Below are positions 21,000-31,984 of a stretch of 64,000 nt of DNA, piece after piece. The DNA is from Porphyra umbilicalis (lineage: Eukaryota; Rhodophyta; Bangiophyceae; Bangiales; Bangiaceae). How positions within the stretch are numbered: position 1 is the stretch's first letter; each line of letters starts with the position of its first letter. Under the pieces are notes generated by a model. The model saw only the letters and a list, made by a program, of their open reading frames with translations. It did no database searches and was not told where the DNA came from. Both the position numbers and the translations under genes were made by a program. Where the stretch lies: positions 49,878 through 113,877 of the forward strand of contig KV919023.1 in the NCBI GenBank assembly GCA_002049455.2. Direction: 5' to 3'.

Positions 21000-21895
21000 C
21001 AGGCGACGGGCGGCGGCGGCGGCGACAGCGCGCCGATGGGCCCTTCCCGCCGCCCGTACCCGCCGCCTGTACCCGCTGCCGCCCATGCGGCCGGCGGCGG
21101 ACATGGGCGCGGTACGGGGGCGGGGGGTCTGCACCAGCACCCCGCGCAGCTGCGCTTGCCGGCGTTTGCGGCGCCTGCCGCCACATCGGGCGCAGGGCCG
21201 TCACCCCCGCGGCGCCGCGGCAGGGCCGACGCGGGGCCGCGCCCGCGGGCGGGGTGGCCGCCGTCGGCCGCACCCGCCGAGAGGCGGCGGGCGCGGTCGC
21301 GTCTGTTGTCGCCGTGTCCCCTCCGCCGGCCGCTGGCCGGTCACTCCGCTGACGCGGCTGTAGCAGCGGCGGCCGACGGGCCGGCGGGGGAGACGGCGAC
21401 GGTGGCGGCGCCCGACACGCCCGCCGCGTCGCCGCCCCCGTCGCCCGCGCCCCCCTCGCCCGACCGGCTGGCACCGTTGCGGGCGGGGGGGCGCACCCCC
21501 CCCCGTGGCCGTGGCGGGTCGGTCGGGCGCGGCGGCGGCGACGGCAGTGGCGGCGAGGGTGGCGGCTTCCACGGTGGGGGAGGGGTCGGCCACGGCGGGG
21601 GCGGGGGCGGGGTCGGCCACGGCGGCGGCGGGGGCGGGGTCGGCCACAGCGGGGGCGGGGGCGGCGAGGGTGGGGACGTAGGCGGCGAGGACGGGGGAGG
21701 AGGCGGCCATGGCGGGGGCGGGGGCGGCCATGGCGGGGGCGGGGGCGGCCATGGCGGGGGCGGGGGCGGCCATGGCGGGGGAGAGGGCGGCGAGGGCAGG
21801 GGCAGGGGCGGCGAGGGCGGGGGCGGGGGCGGCGAGGGCGGGGGCGGGGGCGGCGAGGGCGGGAGCGGGGGCGGCGAGGGCGGGGGCCGGGCTTG
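21000..21895. repeat. G-rich low-complexity block with 21-bp minisatellite
   Basis: From about 21540 the plus strand is almost pure GGCGGGGGCGGGG motifs. At 21715-21790 four consecutive copies of GGCCATGGCGGGGGCGGGGG(C) occur. It has strong G-quadruplex potential on the plus strand. Long frames on both strands are artefacts of composition. Confidence 0.7.
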
Positions 21896-22341
21896 ACCCC
21901 GGATTGATCTGCAGTGGCCAATCGCAGATTCTGTGGCCACGAATGGCCGGCCCAATTGCACACAGCAAACATGGCGGCGGTACACGAAAAAAAGCTGACT
22001 CAGCCTCCTAAACAGGCCATAGGAATTCTAGACGACGATCGCATTCGCCGAAGGCGGACACAAAACGCATACTCAAACGACGCGCGACGACGGATCGTGC
22101 AGATCAAGAAAGAAAAGCCCCCAGACAGAAGGCTTTTTTCCTTGCATGAGCAGAAGGCATTTGGTGACGTTGGTCGGCTTCCTGCATCTCGCGTGGGGAT
22201 CATCAGAGTGCGACAAGTTTTACCGGGGCATAAATGCGGCACTGTCATTGGCTCCACTTGCTGGAGGATCTCTTACAGCACGATGTGGAAACGATCCTTC
22301 CTGATCGGCGGTGTGTCCATTTTTGGGGGAAGTGCCATATA

Positions 22342-23544
22342 CAGTGCATTCTCGTTATAACGTCCACGGATACAAGAGACTTATGCGAAACAAAGCCGAA
22401 GTTGGCGCAGATCATATGCGCGCTGGGTAACGAATTGAGGCGCCAGATGCTGTTCAAAAGCCATGGCTTCTGGAGCGGACCGCCTCTGGCAGTTCCAAAT
22501 TTGGTGGTGCAGGGCCTGGTGGTGAGGGACAGTTCGGCTCCATATCAGACAATGTGAGGACGGAGTGAGCCAACAGGTAACGGTCTCAGGATTCTGACCG
22601 AGAAAAGGCGCTGGGGCAGTGGGGGACGTTGCCAGATAATTCCCTGGCCTTTAGGACAGGGTGCTCTCAAAGTGTAGTGATGCACACATATACTTAGAGA
22701 ATGGAACTTGATCTCCGTTTCAGAGGTGCCAGTCTGCATTCGTATCCTCAGGGATCTGAGGGCGTGTCAGCGTTGGAAGGGTCGCGATGACGCTAAAAAG
22801 CGAATAGAGTTACGTGGCTGAGAAGGACTCTCCTGCCACAAGGGCCACAGGGCCCGAACGGCGTCTGCCCCTCTGCCCCCCCCCACCGCCCCGAGTTGCG
22901 CGCGGCAACCGCGCGCAGCGACTTCCGAGGTTCGACGCGCCCACGATGACCCGCGGGTGATCGTGCCTGCGCGCCGTCTTCTGTTGCGGCGGCGCGTCGG
23001 CGGTTGCTGACGCCACCTAGCGGCGCGGCTGGATGCGCATCGCGCGGCGATCAGTCCCACCCGCCTGCCCGTGCGCCGTGTCGGCCTCCCTGCCCGCCGT
23101 GCGCAGGTGCGCTGCGCGGCGGAGTGACGCCCCTTCTGTGGGCGTCGCGCGACGCCGGCGGACCGCCGCCGCTGCTGAGGCGGCGGCGGCATCCCTTTCC
23201 CCGCCCCACTTTCTCCCCGCCACGGCAGCGTGGCTGTACGTGCCCCCGTGCGCGCTCGCGGCTATGGAGCCGGCCGGCATGCCCGGTGTCGATGCGTCGC
23301 CGAGCGCGCCACCGCCCTGACGGCCAGGGTATTGCACGCACGTGCCTGGAATTAATTATGGTCGACAACGCCCTTCACGGTATAATCGCACGCGACAAGA
23401 CTGAAAGGAAGCCTCGAAAGCCGAGCCGCCGCAGCATAGTTCGAAGGCTTCAACTCTCTTCAGCGAATCGGATACAAGCGACTTTAAACTTCAATCTGGC
23501 AGATTTATGTGAAACAGGGTGGACGTTATAACGAGAATGCACTG
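22342..23544. mobile_element. pogo/Tigger-like non-autonomous element (1203 bp)
   Basis: A 26-bp perfect terminal inverted repeat starts CAGTGCATTCTCGTTATAAC (22342-22367 and 23519-23544 reversed). CAGT...CTCGnTATAACG ends are typical of pogo/Tigger relatives of Tc1/mariner. The left flank is TA (22340-22341); the right flank is CA, a probable one-base decay of the TA duplication. The interior holds a complete copy of dispersed repeat AB (22645-22998) and no transposase. Confidence 0.75.
22645..22998. repeat. Dispersed repeat AB, uninterrupted copy (empty site for the hAT-like insertion)
   Basis: It matches 8274-8390 joined to 10887-11115. The single ATCTGAGG at 22754-22761 marks where the other copy received the 2.5-kb insertion. 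No terminal repeats or coding frame define what kind of repeat AB is. Confidence 0.85.
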
Positions 23545-23997
23545 CACGGCATCGGCTCGAAACCAACCCAACGCAAACACCAATGTACTTGGTCCGGTCG
23601 GCTGTGGAGCATCACAAGTACAGTAGATCACACTGTGCCGCGCTTGGCCATGTCAATTCCAAGCGCTCCCCCGAGCAGCAGCCGCATGTGCGCGCGGCGG
23701 ACGCGCTCGCCTCGCGCGCGCGCTTTTCCCGATCGCCCCCTCCTTGCCCTCCTCCCACCCGCCCAAAACCGCAGCGCGCGCCGGCGCGGCCGCCCCGGGG
23801 CGCACCGCGTCCCCGCACCCCCGCCGCCGCCACCGCCGCTGCGACGCTGCCGTCGGTCGCCTGATCCCGTTTTTTGGTCTGCCCCCCCTTTGTTCCCCCC
23901 CCCCCCCCCCCCCCCGCCCCCTCCTGGACGCGCCGACGCGACCCCCCGCCCCCCACCGGGCCGCCCGCCACCCCCCGCGTGTCGAGCTGCTGCGGCC

Positions 23998-24268
23998 ATG
24001 GATGAGCGCGCGGGCGCGGCGACCCCCCCCCCCCCGACGCCCCCCCCCCCCCCCCCCCCCCGGGACGATTGCCGACGCGCTCGCGCGGGAGGAGGCGGCG
24101 GCGCTCGCCGCCGCCGCCGCCCACGTGGGCCGCCTGCGGGCCGAGGTGGATGCCGCCGCCGAGGCGGCCAAGCGACACCTCACCGCCCTCGCCGCCCGTC
24201 GCGGGGCGGCCGGCGGCACGCAGGGGGGCGCCGCCACGCCACCGCTGCCGCCGCCGCCGGGCGGCGAC

Positions 24269-24306
<38 letters not shown>

Positions 24307-24464
24307 TGCGGCGGCGGCGGCAGACGCAGCGTCGACGGCCGACGCGGCGGCGGGCGCGGGGGGGGGGGGGGGGGGCACCCCCCGCAGAGCCCGACGCGGC
24401 GGCGAGTGCCGGTGACGCGGCGGCCGCGGGCGGCGGCGCCAAAGCGGGGGGCGGCGACGCGTGA
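23998..24464 (+). CDS. Possible small Ala-rich coiled-coil protein
   Basis: From ATG 23998 (MDERAGAATPPPPTPPPPPP) a run of C's precedes a shifted frame reading TIADALAREEAAALAAAAAH, LRAEVDAAAEAAKRHL. This gives heptad-like helices, then poly-Ala, a G run and a last shift into AEPDAAASAGDAAAAGGGAK with a stop at 24464. The heptad segment looks like a real coiled coil of ~50 residues. Family is not identified. Both frame changes fall in homopolymers. It could be chance in GC-rich DNA. Confidence 0.3.
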
Positions 24465-26056
24465 GCGCGCGCCGACGGCCGGGGGGTGGCTCGTGTGGGT
24501 GCGGCAGCGGGCGCGGGCGCGGCGGCGCGGCGGCGGCATGGCCGGCGGGTCGCGGCGGTTGGTGGGGTGGTGCCCGCCGGCCGCCGGCGGCCGGCGGCGC
24601 CGTGCGTGGCTGCCGCCGCCGGTCGGCGGGGTGGTCCTCGGCCGTCCGAGGCGGCCCGCAGGGTGGTGCCCGGCAGCCGCTGGCCGGCGGCACCGTGGTG
24701 CTCGCGCGTCCCAGGCGTCCGGCCGCGACGCTGGTTGCGGTGTGCACGCCGCGCGGGTGCCGACACACCCACGACGCGACCGGCGTGGTTGGTGGACGGG
24801 AGGGAGGGGGGCGGGGGACTGGGTGGCGCCCCGCCCATGGGCGGCTGCTGTGCGTACCTGTGTACGGCACCGCCGCGCCGCGCCGCGGCGGCGGTCTTCT
24901 TGCTGCGCTCCCGTTTTACCAGGGACGCTGCTGCTGCTGCTGCCGCCGCCGCCGCCGCCGCTGCCCCGACCGCCGTTGTCGGCGGCGGGTGCCAACAACC
25001 CCGCGCGGGACGCGGAGGGGAGCGTGGCGGGGCGCCCGTCCCCCCCCCCCCCCCCCGCGGCGGGTGCGTGCGTCCCAGCGCGCGCGCCGCCGCCGGCGGA
25101 GCACCCCGCCCGCGTCTGCGCCGGGCGACGGCGGTGGGGCGGGCTCGGTCGCCGGCGGGCCGTGGGGCCGGGGCGCCCGCCGCGCGCGGCGGGCCGCGCG
25201 GCGGACGGGCGGCTGCGCGGCGCCGCCGGGGCGTGCGCGGCGGGGCGGGTCGCCCGCGCCCGGGGTGGGGGGTCGGTGCGCGGGGGGTGGCGGCCGGCGC
25301 GGCCGGCGCGGCGGCGCTCCGCCAAGTTTTTTGGGGGTCTTTTTCCTGCAAACTCTCCTTTTTGGGGGGGGGGGTGTGTGACGGTGCGTTGCTGACGGTT
25401 GCCGTTGCCGGCGCGCGCCGAGTCGGCGGGGGGTCGGCGGCGGCCGGTCGGGGTCGTCCATAGCGGCGCCTGCGGTGCCGCCCCTCGCCGCGGCCACGCG
25501 GCCTGCGGGCAGAGTCGGCCAAAGGGCCGGCCGACGGCCGACAAGACGGCGCGCGCGCACGTCGCCGTCTCCCCGCTGCGTCTCCCGACGGTGCCGCCGC
25601 GCGTCACCAGACCGCTGGCGACCGCTGGTGATGCCCGCGGTGCGTCGCGGACCGTGGCGTGGCCACACGCCGCAGGTGGTTGACAAGTGCTATCCAAAAA
25701 AAAAAAATAGAAAGAGAAAAATGTAGTGATCGCTCTGGGGGACAATACCGGCGCGCCACCCCCCGACGCCGGCCGTCTGGCCCCCCCCTACACGCGCCTG
25801 TGCAGTAAGAAACAAGCATTCACGAACAAATCCGGGCGGCAGGGGTGCAGGCGCCCGTGGCCCCGCCCCTGCCAGCCCGCCTGTGCCCCCGCCCTGAGCA
25901 ACTTTGTAAGTCAGCAAACGTACACCACAACGTCACAGCGACAGAACCGGGCGCCCGTCAGTGTTGCAGGCGGGACCGGGTCAAGGCCGCGCCGTCGGCG
26001 GCCCAACCTCGACCCACCCCCCCATCGCCGGTCGACGCGGCGGCGGGAGTCTAAAT
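24465..26056. other. GC-extreme stretch with no reliable gene
   Basis: Frames of 200-640 codons exist on both strands but are Arg/Pro/Gly-rich mirror images with no domain, as expected from near-absence of AT-rich stop codons. The oligo-A/oligo-C patch near 25697 is AT-richer. Confidence 0.4.
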
Positions 26057-27264
26057 TTAGGCATAGGCCGTCCGCCGGCGGCCCGACGCGGTCGGCCGGG
26101 CCGCTTCCACCCCCCCTTCCAAGCGCCCCATCAGGTGTGGGGGCACCCACCCGTCCGCCGCCGGTCCCGACGCGGCAGACCACTGGCGGGACCGCGTCGA
26201 CGGCACGTACGAGGCGCCCGTGGGCGTCGGCGAGGGCCTCTCGGACGCGGCTGCTGCCGTCGCCGCGGCTGCCGCCACCAACCCGGCCGTCCGCCGCGGC
26301 ACGGCCACGGGCGGCGACACGGTCGTCGACGACGAAGACGTCGGCAAAGTCCACCAGGCCCCCCCTCTCTCGCCCCGGCCGTCGGACGGCGTCTTGCTGC
26401 CGTCGCCGTCAAACAAGGGGCACCCGCCCGTTGCGGATGTCGCCACGGCCGTATCAGTGGCGGCGCCCCGCCGCGGCGGTGCCGCAATCGCCGCGGTGCC
26501 CGGCGCGAGGCTCGCGCCCGACGCCCACGGCGGGGTTTCCACGCGACCCGGCACGTCGACCTCGGTCGGCGGCCCCGCAGCGACCGCGGACAGCGGTACC
26601 CACATGTCGAGGGGCTCCCCCGGCGCAGACGCCCACGGCGGCTCGGTGAGGGTGTCGACGCCCGCAGGCGACAGCGGCCAACCGTCCATGGCCGGGGTGG
26701 TGGCCATGGTACCGCCGACGGGGACGGCGGCGGTGCCGCACCAGCCGAGCGACGGGGCCGGGAGGGACGAGCGCCGCAGCGGCGAGCGTGCCGCCCACTG
26801 GGTGGCGTGCGCCGGTGGGGTGACGGCTGTCGCTGGCATTGCCGCCACCGTGGGTACTGGCGACACGTGTCGGGGTTGGGGCAGGAGCAGCGGGGACGTG
26901 CCGGGCTGCGGCGGCGGCGGCGGAAAGACCGCGCACGACGGCGGCGCCGGCGGGAGGGTGGCGCCGAGAGAGGTAAAGGGCGCGAGATCCCGCTCGTAAG
27001 GCGATAGCGCCGATGAGCAGTAGTCAGACGTGACCTGTAGGGGCAGAGCCGGAGGCAATCACCAAGGCAGGGGGGGACAGAGAGGCAGGGCGGTCGATTG
27101 GGGGCCGTCAGAAGCGGTTCACGGCGGTGACCAATGCACGTGGGTACCTGGCGGGGCGGGGTGCCCGCCACCCACTCGCCTCTCTCTGTCGGCGCCGCCC
27201 ACGGGTGACCCACGGTCGGCGGCACGTACAGCTTCCACCGGGCCGGCCTTGGCGCGCAGCACAT
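26057..27264 (-). CDS. Hypothetical two-exon Pro/Ser-rich protein
   Basis: Exon 1 (27264-27148) reads MCCAPRPARWKLYVPPTVGH and ends PPRQ|GTACCC. Exon 2 starts at 27034 after a good acceptor (CTCTGCCCCTACAG) with VTSDYCSSALSPYERDL and runs to 26057, giving ~364 residues with a 113-nt intron. Most of exon 2 is Pro/Thr/Ala-rich, resembling a disordered regulatory region. No domain is recognised. The ATG at 27303 in another frame (MTRLAWANVKRVSDGDVLRA) might be the real start with a further frame change. The plus-strand frame 26220-26999 is judged a shadow. Confidence 0.35.
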
Positions 27265-27299
27265 CACCGTCGCTGACGCGCTTGACGTTGGCCCATGCG

Positions 27300-28800
27300 A
27301 GCCGCGTCATGGTCTCTCGGCCGCCGTGGCGACGGCGCTGTGTCGGGGGGTGGCGTCGGGCGAGGGGGGGGGGGGGGGGCAGCAATGGGGGCAACGGCAC
27401 TTGCGGCGTGACGGGATGCGCAAAACGAGCAACGGGGTGTGGGTAGCGGCGTTCAGATGAGCGGCGGGGGGAGGAGACGCGGGCAATGGAGCGCGCGCGC
27501 ATGCGCCACCACCGCCGGCGGATGCAAAAACAAAACGGGGCGGACGCCGTCGGCGCCCTCGGTGGCGGCGGCCGCGTCTGAGGGCCGCGGCGGCCCAGGG
27601 ATTCCGATTGAGGGGGGAGGCAGATACGCGGGGATTCGGAAGGGGCGGACCGGGGAGGCAGACACACGGGGATTCGGAAGGGGCAGAGAGAGGGGGGGAG
27701 CGCGGGGGGGGGAGGGGGCACCGTCCTCGGCACCCACCCGGCGAGCCGACGCGCCGCCCGTCACGTGCGGCCGGCGGTGGAGTTTGGGCGGAGATGCACT
27801 CTGGCGTTGGGGTGACTGCCGCGCGGGCGGGGGGGATGTTGGTTCCCTTCCCCCCCCCCCCGGCAGAGCGCGCCCACTCCCCCGCGTGGTGTGGCGGTGG
27901 TGTGGCGGCACCGACCGCCCGCCGAGGGGCGCTGAATGTGGCGGCCGCCGCCGCCGCTGCGGCGCCCGCGACGGGCGTCGAGGCGGGCGCGACGCGCGCC
28001 GCCGCCGCGTCCTCGGTGGTGCCACGCCCCCCCACGGGGGCGCCGCGCCGACCGCCGCGGCGGCGGCCGCACGAAGGCGTGCGGCCGCCTACGCAAGCGC
28101 CGGCCGCCGCAGTGCCTACGGCGGCGCTGGCGGGGGGGGGACTGCGCGAGTGGCTTGACGGTGGCAGCGGCGGCGCCAGAGCATCATTTGGAGGGTGTTT
28201 TTTTCTTCTGTTTTGGGGGGGATGAGGGGGCCGCGGCCCCCGCCCCCCCCCCCCGCCCCCTCTCCCCTCTGTGCAAGTGTGCCGCGCGACGCCGTTGGGA
28301 TGGCACGCCGCCGACCCGGCGCCCGTGCGACTGACAGCGGGCCACCACCCGCGGGTGACGCGGCACACGTGTGGGCGTTGGCAGTTGAGACGACGCGCGG
28401 CGCGACGGGCGCGGCGGGTGACGGTCAGCCGCGGGGTCGGGCGCGGCTCGGGGGGGGCACCCGGGGTCGACGAGAGCGACGGTGATCGCACGGTGCGCTT
28501 GTATTCTTCTCCTCTTGTTTTTTTTGAAAGGGCGCCCCCTCACACGCGATGGGGGAATCTCTTGAGCGGGGGGCAGCGGCGGCACAAAGATTCTCGGGCT
28601 TTTAGAAGGCCGGTTGGGCGCCGGGAGATCGTGGATCCGTCTACAGGCTTCGGGAGAAGATGCAAACACACCGGTCCTGGGAGCATGGACTGCCGCGGGC
28701 TTTGCAACGAGCCAGAGTGGTGAAGCGCACGAGGGTTGTGTCTGAAGGGCAGCACCCCAACAGCTGGAACTGCTTCAATGAGCGACGCCAGTTGAGGTAC
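27300..28800. other. Low-complexity GC-rich spacer
   Basis: Contains G runs (27366-27379), C runs (27850-27861) and Ala/Arg-coding repeats, with no domain in any frame. A few AT-richer patches occur near 28200 and 28500. Confidence 0.4.
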
Positions 28801-28802
28801 TC

Positions 28803-29351
28803 ATGTGGCCCCGCAGGGTCATTCTACAAACGCACAGTGTGTATTTGATATTAGGGCGCTCGTTTATAAGACCCGGTCGTATAAACGAGCCAGTCCTTAC
28901 TGCAATTACATACACTGCAGTGACGTCATTCCATGGAACTGCTGACTCAGACTTAAAGCATGTGCCCCCGTTGTCATGCAGTGAGACAGCTTCCGTCGCC
29001 ACCGCACCGCACACCATCCCCCCACCATCAAACTACCATCTGCTTGCCCGCGGTCCTTTCCCCCCCACCGATCATCAACTTCCCCAGTCGTATTGGCGGG
29101 GTCTCTCAGTCGCGACAAACAAGATCGACGCTATCGTGCTGCATGGGGTTCTACCTGTAGCTGACAGCGTCCATGCCGACGTGTCAGAGGTGGTCTCTCT
29201 GTTGAAGAACACTGGTCTGCTTGTGGACTTTCTGGGGGTGTCGAAGGAAGAGAGAGGCCGTGCGGTGGATAGGTGGTTTGTCGTCGAGGATGACGTGAGC
29301 ACCATCGCTCAGGAGGACGACATGTTCCTCGCAGGAGAGGACGAAGACTAA
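28803..29351 (+). CDS. Hypothetical acidic-tailed protein
   Basis: The frame from ATG 28803 to TAA 29351 has a protein-like second half: SYWRGLSVATNKIDAIVLHG, two amphipathic segments (DVSEVVSLLKNTGLLVDFLG) and an acidic end (EDDMFLAGEDED). The first ~90 residues are less convincing. An acceptor-like CTTCCCCAG at 29080-29088 suggests that only the part after 29089 is coding, preceded by an unseen exon. No family was recognised. Confidence 0.4.
   Translation: MWPRRVILQTHSVYLILGRSFIRPGRINEPVLTAITYTAVTSFHGTADSDLKHVPPLSCSETASVATAPHTIPPPSNYHLLARGPFPPTDHQLPQSYWRGLSVATNKIDAIVLHGVLPVADSVHADVSEVVSLLKNTGLLVDFLGVSKEERGRAVDRWFVVEDDVSTIAQEDDMFLAGEDED
28855..28888. repeat. Hairpin with pogo-like motif
   Basis: GCTCGTTTATA and TATAAACGAGC flank a ~10-nt loop. 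Read on the minus strand the block just before it is CAGTAAGGACTGG, reminiscent of a pogo-type end, but no partner end was found. Confidence 0.5.
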
Positions 29352-30955
29352 CGCAGCTAAAGAGCTATTTTTTTCTGTCGTTTGCTTGATGGCGCTGTTG
29401 GCAAACACCGTCTCTGCAGGCCTTGGCACCTTTTGCTTGCAGCGCGTCGGCTTTGAGTCGGTGCAAGTAGCGAGACCACAACCGGGCGCAAGTACGGTGG
29501 TATTGCGGTGACACACCCCAAATGATGATCTGAATGTGATTTCGAAGAAGGCTACTATAAAGTGGCCCCGCGTCGCATAGTCGAATACACACTGTACTTT
29601 CCTGCTGCACTCGGGATTTCAAGAGAAGGATTTGCCAGACTTGATTCGTACTGCCGGTATGTCCCTCATGGTGCCCTATGCTACGCCGACGCCTAAACCC
29701 GGCCCCTGACCCACCTGCCGGTGCTCCACCCTTCCCAACGGACGCTCCGCCCGTCCCAGCCGGCTGCCGCCCCAACCTCCCATGTCCGTCCCCTCCCCGG
29801 TCGACTGGCTCCTCTAACCCAGTCGCTCCCAGGACGAGAAGCTTCTACCTTAGTACCTCCTCATTGTCGTGGCCAGTAGCTAGCGGGCGCGAGGACTGCG
29901 CCGGCTGCTGATGCTCGATCCGCGGCTCCTCCCCCGGCTTCCACTGAGCTTTGGCTCCTGCGTCTTGCCAATGGCTGCTTGCGGGAGGCCACGACGCGGT
30001 GCTGAAACGGCGGCTCCTACGTAGCTCCCTGTTGCTCTTGCCGGCGGCTCTGCTGCCGTGGCTACAGCTCGGTCGAGGCGGTGAGGTGGCCACCGCGGAC
30101 TCCTCTCGCGTCTTTTTCAGATGGGGCGCGCCACCCACCCCCACCCCCACCAAGATGGAGCTGCTGTGCACCCCGCTCGAGCGTGCTCTGCATCTACGGG
30201 TGGCGTTTCGTGTTGGGCTTCCTCCGCCGCTCTCACCGCCTGCGCGTCATTTCCTTGTTGAACACCGCCAACCATATCTCTTCCCGACACGCTGGGCTGC
30301 GGTGGGTGCGCGCGCGGGTCCCATACCAGGCCCCCGCATGCAGATGACAAAAGGCATGCGCGTCAGAGTCGTGACCGATCCAGTCGCCCGCGGGTGCACG
30401 GCGCTGCGGGAGCTGGCCCTGGGGGTGCGCGCGGAGCTTGGCAAGGACGCCGTCGGGCGCGCCCCGCGCGTCTCTCTCTGGCCTGGCACGTCTAACCCTC
30501 TGTTTCCGTCGAGGGCCCGCACCTGGCGTTGGCGAGTGGCCGAGCTTGCTCTGCCAGGGGTACCGCCACGTGGGTGTGGGTCCCCTCGCGGGCGTAGTCA
30601 CAGCGCTGGCGGCGTTGCCGGCCTGCTTGACGTTGCAACGTCTTGGGGTCCGAATGAGCGAGGCGCCGCCTGACGGCGACTGCGCTGCGGCGCTGCCGCA
30701 CCGGTCGGCGCTGCGCATCCTCTCTGGTGCGTGTGACGTTGCGTTGCTGGTGGGATCACATCCTGTAACTCTGCGTCGACAGTGGCGTGGTGCCTTGCAT
30801 GGATTTTTTCACCCTTTTTTTCGTCCTTTTTGTTTCAGGGCCCACCCCGACGGGCTGCGTTTGACGCGCGATGGGCTCCATGTCTCCCGATTGCCTTGGC
30901 CGGGACCACAAGGCCCGTCGTACCTGCCTCTGCCGACTGTTCACCCTCACTCGCC
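29352..30955. other. Mostly non-coding; possible decayed LRR-like coding near 30480-30800
   Basis: A TATA-like CTATAAAG lies at 29554. Between 30480 and 30800 one plus frame reads LTLCFRRGP, then VVTALAALPACLTLQRLGVR and DCAAALPHRSALRIL. It has leucine spacing like leucine-rich repeats but no clean unit or boundaries. Confidence 0.25.
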
Positions 30956-31984
30956 ATGGCAGACAGCGGGGGCGTGGTCGCCGCAGTTCCTGGCGGCGCC
31001 GCCCACCTCGCGCCGCCGCCACCGCCGCCGCTGCCGCCGCCCCCCTCGCCCCGCCACCGCTGCGGCCGCCGCCGCCGCCGCGCAGGCACGCGGCGCGACG
31101 GCGCAGACCGGTTCGTCACCACGGGCTGGCGGGGCGGCGGTCGCGCCATGCGCCGCCACCGCGTGGGGCTCGGCGCGCGCGGCCCCGCGCGGGGCCCCAC
31201 GCGGCCGCGCGGGCGCGGACGCGGGGCCCGCGCCAAACTCAACTCGGTCAATAGGGTGCTACTTTATCGCAAAACCCCATCGTGGGCCCCCCGCCCATCG
31301 TCTGCGGTCCGCCCGCGGGCCGACTCTGCCGCGGGCTCCACGCGCTTTGAAGTCGCGCACCCCCCCCCCCCCCCCCCCCCCCCCGCCGAAACCCGCGCGA
31401 CCACGTCCGCGACACCCCCCCCCCCCCCCCCCCCCCGCCGCCCGACCGCGGGCCGCCACGGCGCGGCGCGCCCGCCGCCCCCCGGCGGCCGCCCGCACGT
31501 ACGGTACAGGGCTGTGCCGCCGGTGGCGCGTCGGTTTGGCCGTGTCCCGCCCGCCCTCCACCGCCACCGCCGCCGGCCGGCGGCCGCGCGGCGCCGCACG
31601 CGCGCACCGCCCAAAAGCAGGCGCCGCGCCGGCAGCGTCGGCGGCCGGCGGCGTCGGCCCGCCCTCGTGCCCGCCGGTCGCGCCCCCGCGCGCCTCGGCC
31701 GCCGCCGCGGGTGTGGCCGTCGTCCGTCCCCGCCGCCGCCCGTCGGCGGCGCCCCCTCGGTCGGCGGCCGGTGGGCGGCTCGGTGGGGCGGCCGCCGCGT
31801 CGACGGGCGGCCGGCCGGCCGCTTGCGCGCGCGGCAAGGTCGCCTGTCACCGTCTGTCAGAGGGCGCCCCCCCCGTCCCGCTGTGGTGCCCCGTCGGCGA
31901 GGCTGCCTCGCGGCGGTTGCGGCATACGGGGAGAGGCGGGGGGCACCCCCCCCCTGGCCACCACCCCCCGCCGCCGTCAACACG

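Noticed and set aside
20970-21968. Gly-rich (plus) or Pro/Ala-rich (minus) secreted proteins
   Set aside because: Same minisatellite artefact; no start context or non-repetitive segment.
23509-25745. Very long ORFs on both strands (over 500 codons)
   Set aside because: Mirror-image Arg/Gly/Pro/Ala translations in DNA almost lacking stop codons; no domain.
26220-26999. Plus-strand 259-residue ORF
   Set aside because: The opposite strand has a phase-consistent splice model and more protein-like composition.
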